Shown in pieces: positions 62,394 through 64,000 of a stretch of 64,000 nucleotides of DNA. The first letter of the stretch is position 1. The number at the start of each line of letters is the position of its first letter. Under the pieces are notes generated by a model, which saw nothing but the letters and a program-made list of their open reading frames with translations, made no database searches and was not told the DNA's origin. The DNA is from Desulfuribacillus stibiiarsenatis (GTDB taxonomy: Bacteria; Bacillota; Bacilli; Desulfuribacillales; Desulfuribacillaceae), in the NCBI RefSeq assembly GCF_001742305.1, contig NZ_MJAT01000022.1, positions 248,001 through 312,000 of the forward strand. The letters run 5' to 3'. A program made the translations under genes and the position numbers.

Positions 62394-63338
62394 ATGAAGA
62401 AAATACTGGTTACTGGTGGAACGGGATATATCGGAAGTGAACTTGCGAAGCACCTTGATTCTCAAGGTTATTCTGTTGCAATAACAAGTAGGAATAAGGA
62501 ATTTTATCGAGATCCTCAGTATGAAATTCGTGAAATGGATCTATTAGTTGATAATAGTATCTATCATTTATGTGAAGATATTGACTGTGTTGTGCATACT
62601 GCAACATTTGACGAGCGAAAAATCCATAGTTATCCAAAGGAAACGTTGTTAGCTAATGGTTATGGAACGAAATTGCTATTAGAAAGTGCAAAGAGATTTG
62701 GGGTTAAACGGTTTATATATTTATCTACTTTTCATGTATATGGTCAGCAAGAAGGGTATATTACTGAGGATACCAAGGCTAATCCAATCTCCGACTATGC
62801 GCTAACACATTTTGTGGGTGAAATGTATGTGAACCAATATTCGATTGGAACATCACTAGACGCTATTTCTTTGCGATTGACTAATGGCATAGGGGCACCG
62901 AATAACGTTGACCGGTGGTACTTAGTAGTCAACGATTTTTGTAGAAGCGCCTATAAAAGCGGAGAGATTAAATTGAAATCCACAGGAATACAGCAAAGAG
63001 ATTTTATTTCAATCATTGACGTGGTGAAAGCTATAGAACATTGTATACGAACTAACAAAAGACTAGCCTCTCTTACACAGGTATTTAACGTAAGTTCACA
63101 GGAGTCATTACAAATTAGGGAATTAGCTTCAATTGTAAAAAATATCTATGAGAAACGATATCAAAAAAAATTTTCATTAGATATGCCCGAAGTATACATT
63201 ACAGAAGAACAACAAAAAAAATTATATGTTGATTCTAATAAACTACGTAGGCTCGGTTGGGAAACAACCCGTACGATTCAGGATGAAATACATGCTATAT
63301 TTGATTTGTTGGAAAGGAGTCAAGATAACAAATGTTAA
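62394..63338 (+). CDS. NAD-dependent epimerase/dehydratase between rfbF and rfbG
   Basis: A 314-residue extended SDR. ILVTGGTGYIGSELAKHLDS binds NAD and VVHTATFDERKI follows. The Ser/Tyr/Lys positions are less canonical: STFHVYGQ is followed by a YALTHFVGEMY segment, where the Tyr-x3-Lys lysine is replaced. It probably epimerises or reduces the CDP-linked sugar. Upstream ATGs lie at 62370 and 62379. The ATG at 62394 (MKKILVTGG) matches the family start but has only a weak GGGA site. It overlaps rfbG by 7 bases. Confidence 0.78.
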   Translation: MKKILVTGGTGYIGSELAKHLDSQGYSVAITSRNKEFYRDPQYEIREMDLLVDNSIYHLCEDIDCVVHTATFDERKIHSYPKETLLANGYGTKLLLESAKRFGVKRFIYLSTFHVYGQQEGYITEDTKANPISDYALTHFVGEMYVNQYSIGTSLDAISLRLTNGIGAPNNVDRWYLVVNDFCRSAYKSGEIKLKSTGIQQRDFISIIDVVKAIEHCIRTNKRLASLTQVFNVSSQESLQIRELASIVKNIYEKRYQKKFSLDMPEVYITEEQQKKLYVDSNKLRRLGWETTRTIQDEIHAIFDLLERSQDNKC

Positions 63339-64000
63339 CTGATATCTCTGGTTTTTACAAGAATAAAAAAGTCCTAGTTACTGGGCATACAGGTTTCAAA
63401 GGATCATGGTTAGCATTGTGGCTTCATACTATGGGTGCAGAGGTATTGGGGTATGCATTGCCACCAGAACGGAATAATGACCATTTCTGTTTATTAAACC
63501 TAGGTAAAAATATCCGACATGTAGAAGGTGACATCAGAGACGTCGATCAGCTAGAATCCGTCTTTAATGGGTTTTTACCAGAAATTGTGTTTCATCTTGC
63601 TGCACAGCCTATTGTAAAGCGTTCTTATCAAGAACCACGATTGACGTTTGAAACGAATGTTATGGGTTCGATATCAGTGTTAGAAGCTGTGAAGAACTGC
63701 CAAAGTGTAAGGTCTTTGGTCTATATCACTTCTGATAAGTGTTACAAAAATAAAGAATGGGTATGGGGTTACAGAGAGAACGACGAGTTAGGGGGCAGTG
63801 ATCCATATAGCGCATCAAAGGCAGCAGCAGAGCTGGTTTTTGCCTCATATAAGGATTCGTTTCTATCGAAGCGAGATACATTAGGGCTTGCTAGTACAAG
63901 GGCAGGAAATGTGATTGGTGGGGGAGACTGGTCACAGGATCGTATTGTGCCAGATACTATTCGTGCGATTACAGAGAATATCCCGGTAACGCTCCGTAGC
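63332..64000 (+). CDS. rfbG: CDP-glucose 4,6-dehydratase (RfbG), 3' end beyond the window
   Basis: Only the first 223 codons are visible; the frame is open to the last base. The N-terminus VLVTGHTGFKGSWLALWLH is diagnostic of RfbG. The catalytic residues are in YITSDKCYKNKEW (Thr/Ser-Asp-Lys) and YSASKAAAELVF (Tyr-x3-Lys), followed by STRAGNVIGGGDW. It forms CDP-4-keto-6-deoxyglucose, the branch point to 3,6-dideoxyhexoses (paratose, abequose and tyvelose). The start ATG follows GGAAAGGAGTCAAGATAACAA and overlaps the preceding stop. Confidence 0.95.
   Translation, partial: MLTDISGFYKNKKVLVTGHTGFKGSWLALWLHTMGAEVLGYALPPERNNDHFCLLNLGKNIRHVEGDIRDVDQLESVFNGFLPEIVFHLAAQPIVKRSYQEPRLTFETNVMGSISVLEAVKNCQSVRSLVYITSDKCYKNKEWVWGYRENDELGGSDPYSASKAAAELVFASYKDSFLSKRDTLGLASTRAGNVIGGGDWSQDRIVPDTIRAITENIPVTLRS

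Overview
The window comes from a low-GC, Gram-positive, flagellated bacterium of the Bacillales type. At the left edge the order mbl - flhO - flhP - fabZ matches the Bacillus subtilis neighbourhood of the MreB-like gene mbl. Ribosome binding sites are strong AAGGAGG types, intrinsic terminators are long and perfect, and the surface proteins carry SLH or stalk (copper-amine-oxidase-N-like) domains typical of S-layer-bearing Bacillales. I cannot name a species from sequence alone. No rRNA, tRNA, insertion sequence or CRISPR array was seen.

Layout. 1-3910 is core genome: mbl (5' end missing), two flagellar rod/hook genes, a small RNA-polymerase-associated membrane protein and fabZ. 4047-13218 is cell-surface: a methyltransferase on the minus strand, a 1549-residue exported SLH protein with a long possibly structured upstream region, a nucleotide-sugar dehydrogenase and a glycosyltransferase. 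13294-20079 holds small unlinked units: a YigZ/IMPACT protein, an FAD-dependent oxidoreductase behind a PurR-like operator, a heptad-repeat coiled-coil protein, an MBOAT/SGNH-like acyltransferase pair, a lipoprotein and a degenerate nucleotidyltransferase-fold protein. 20181-24642 (minus) is an O-antigen-ligase-like protein followed by a very large FG-GAP-like membrane protein.

24791-64000 (plus) is a polysaccharide / glycosylation island. It opens with a glycosyltransferase, a MurJ-like flippase and a second Wzy/WaaL-like protein. Next come an abundant-looking stalk-domain surface protein with two possible in-frame translation starts, a TolC-like protein, a winged-helix regulator fused to a degenerate nucleotidyltransferase domain, and an ABC exporter. 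From 36045 to the right edge about 28 genes lie head to tail, many overlapping by 4-26 bases. They start with a PseB-like UDP-GlcNAc 4,6-dehydratase and include a NeuB-family nonulosonate synthase, SpsF- and NeuA-type cytidylyltransferases, aminotransferases, GNATs and a PseA/WbpG-type sugar amidotransferase next to an amidase. They also include a SPASM radical SAM enzyme, a second radical SAM enzyme with a B12-binding-type N-terminus, a 2-hydroxyacid dehydrogenase and a cyclase/formamidase-fold hydrolase. The island runs off the window with the CDP-glucose pathway genes rfbF and rfbG.

Together the genes look able to build an unusual amidino- or acyl-modified nonulosonic acid and a CDP-linked deoxysugar, and to attach or export them for surface-layer or flagellin decoration. 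The exact sugar is inference. Base composition drops sharply inside the 3' end of the murJ-like gene, which marks the probable left edge of the variable island.
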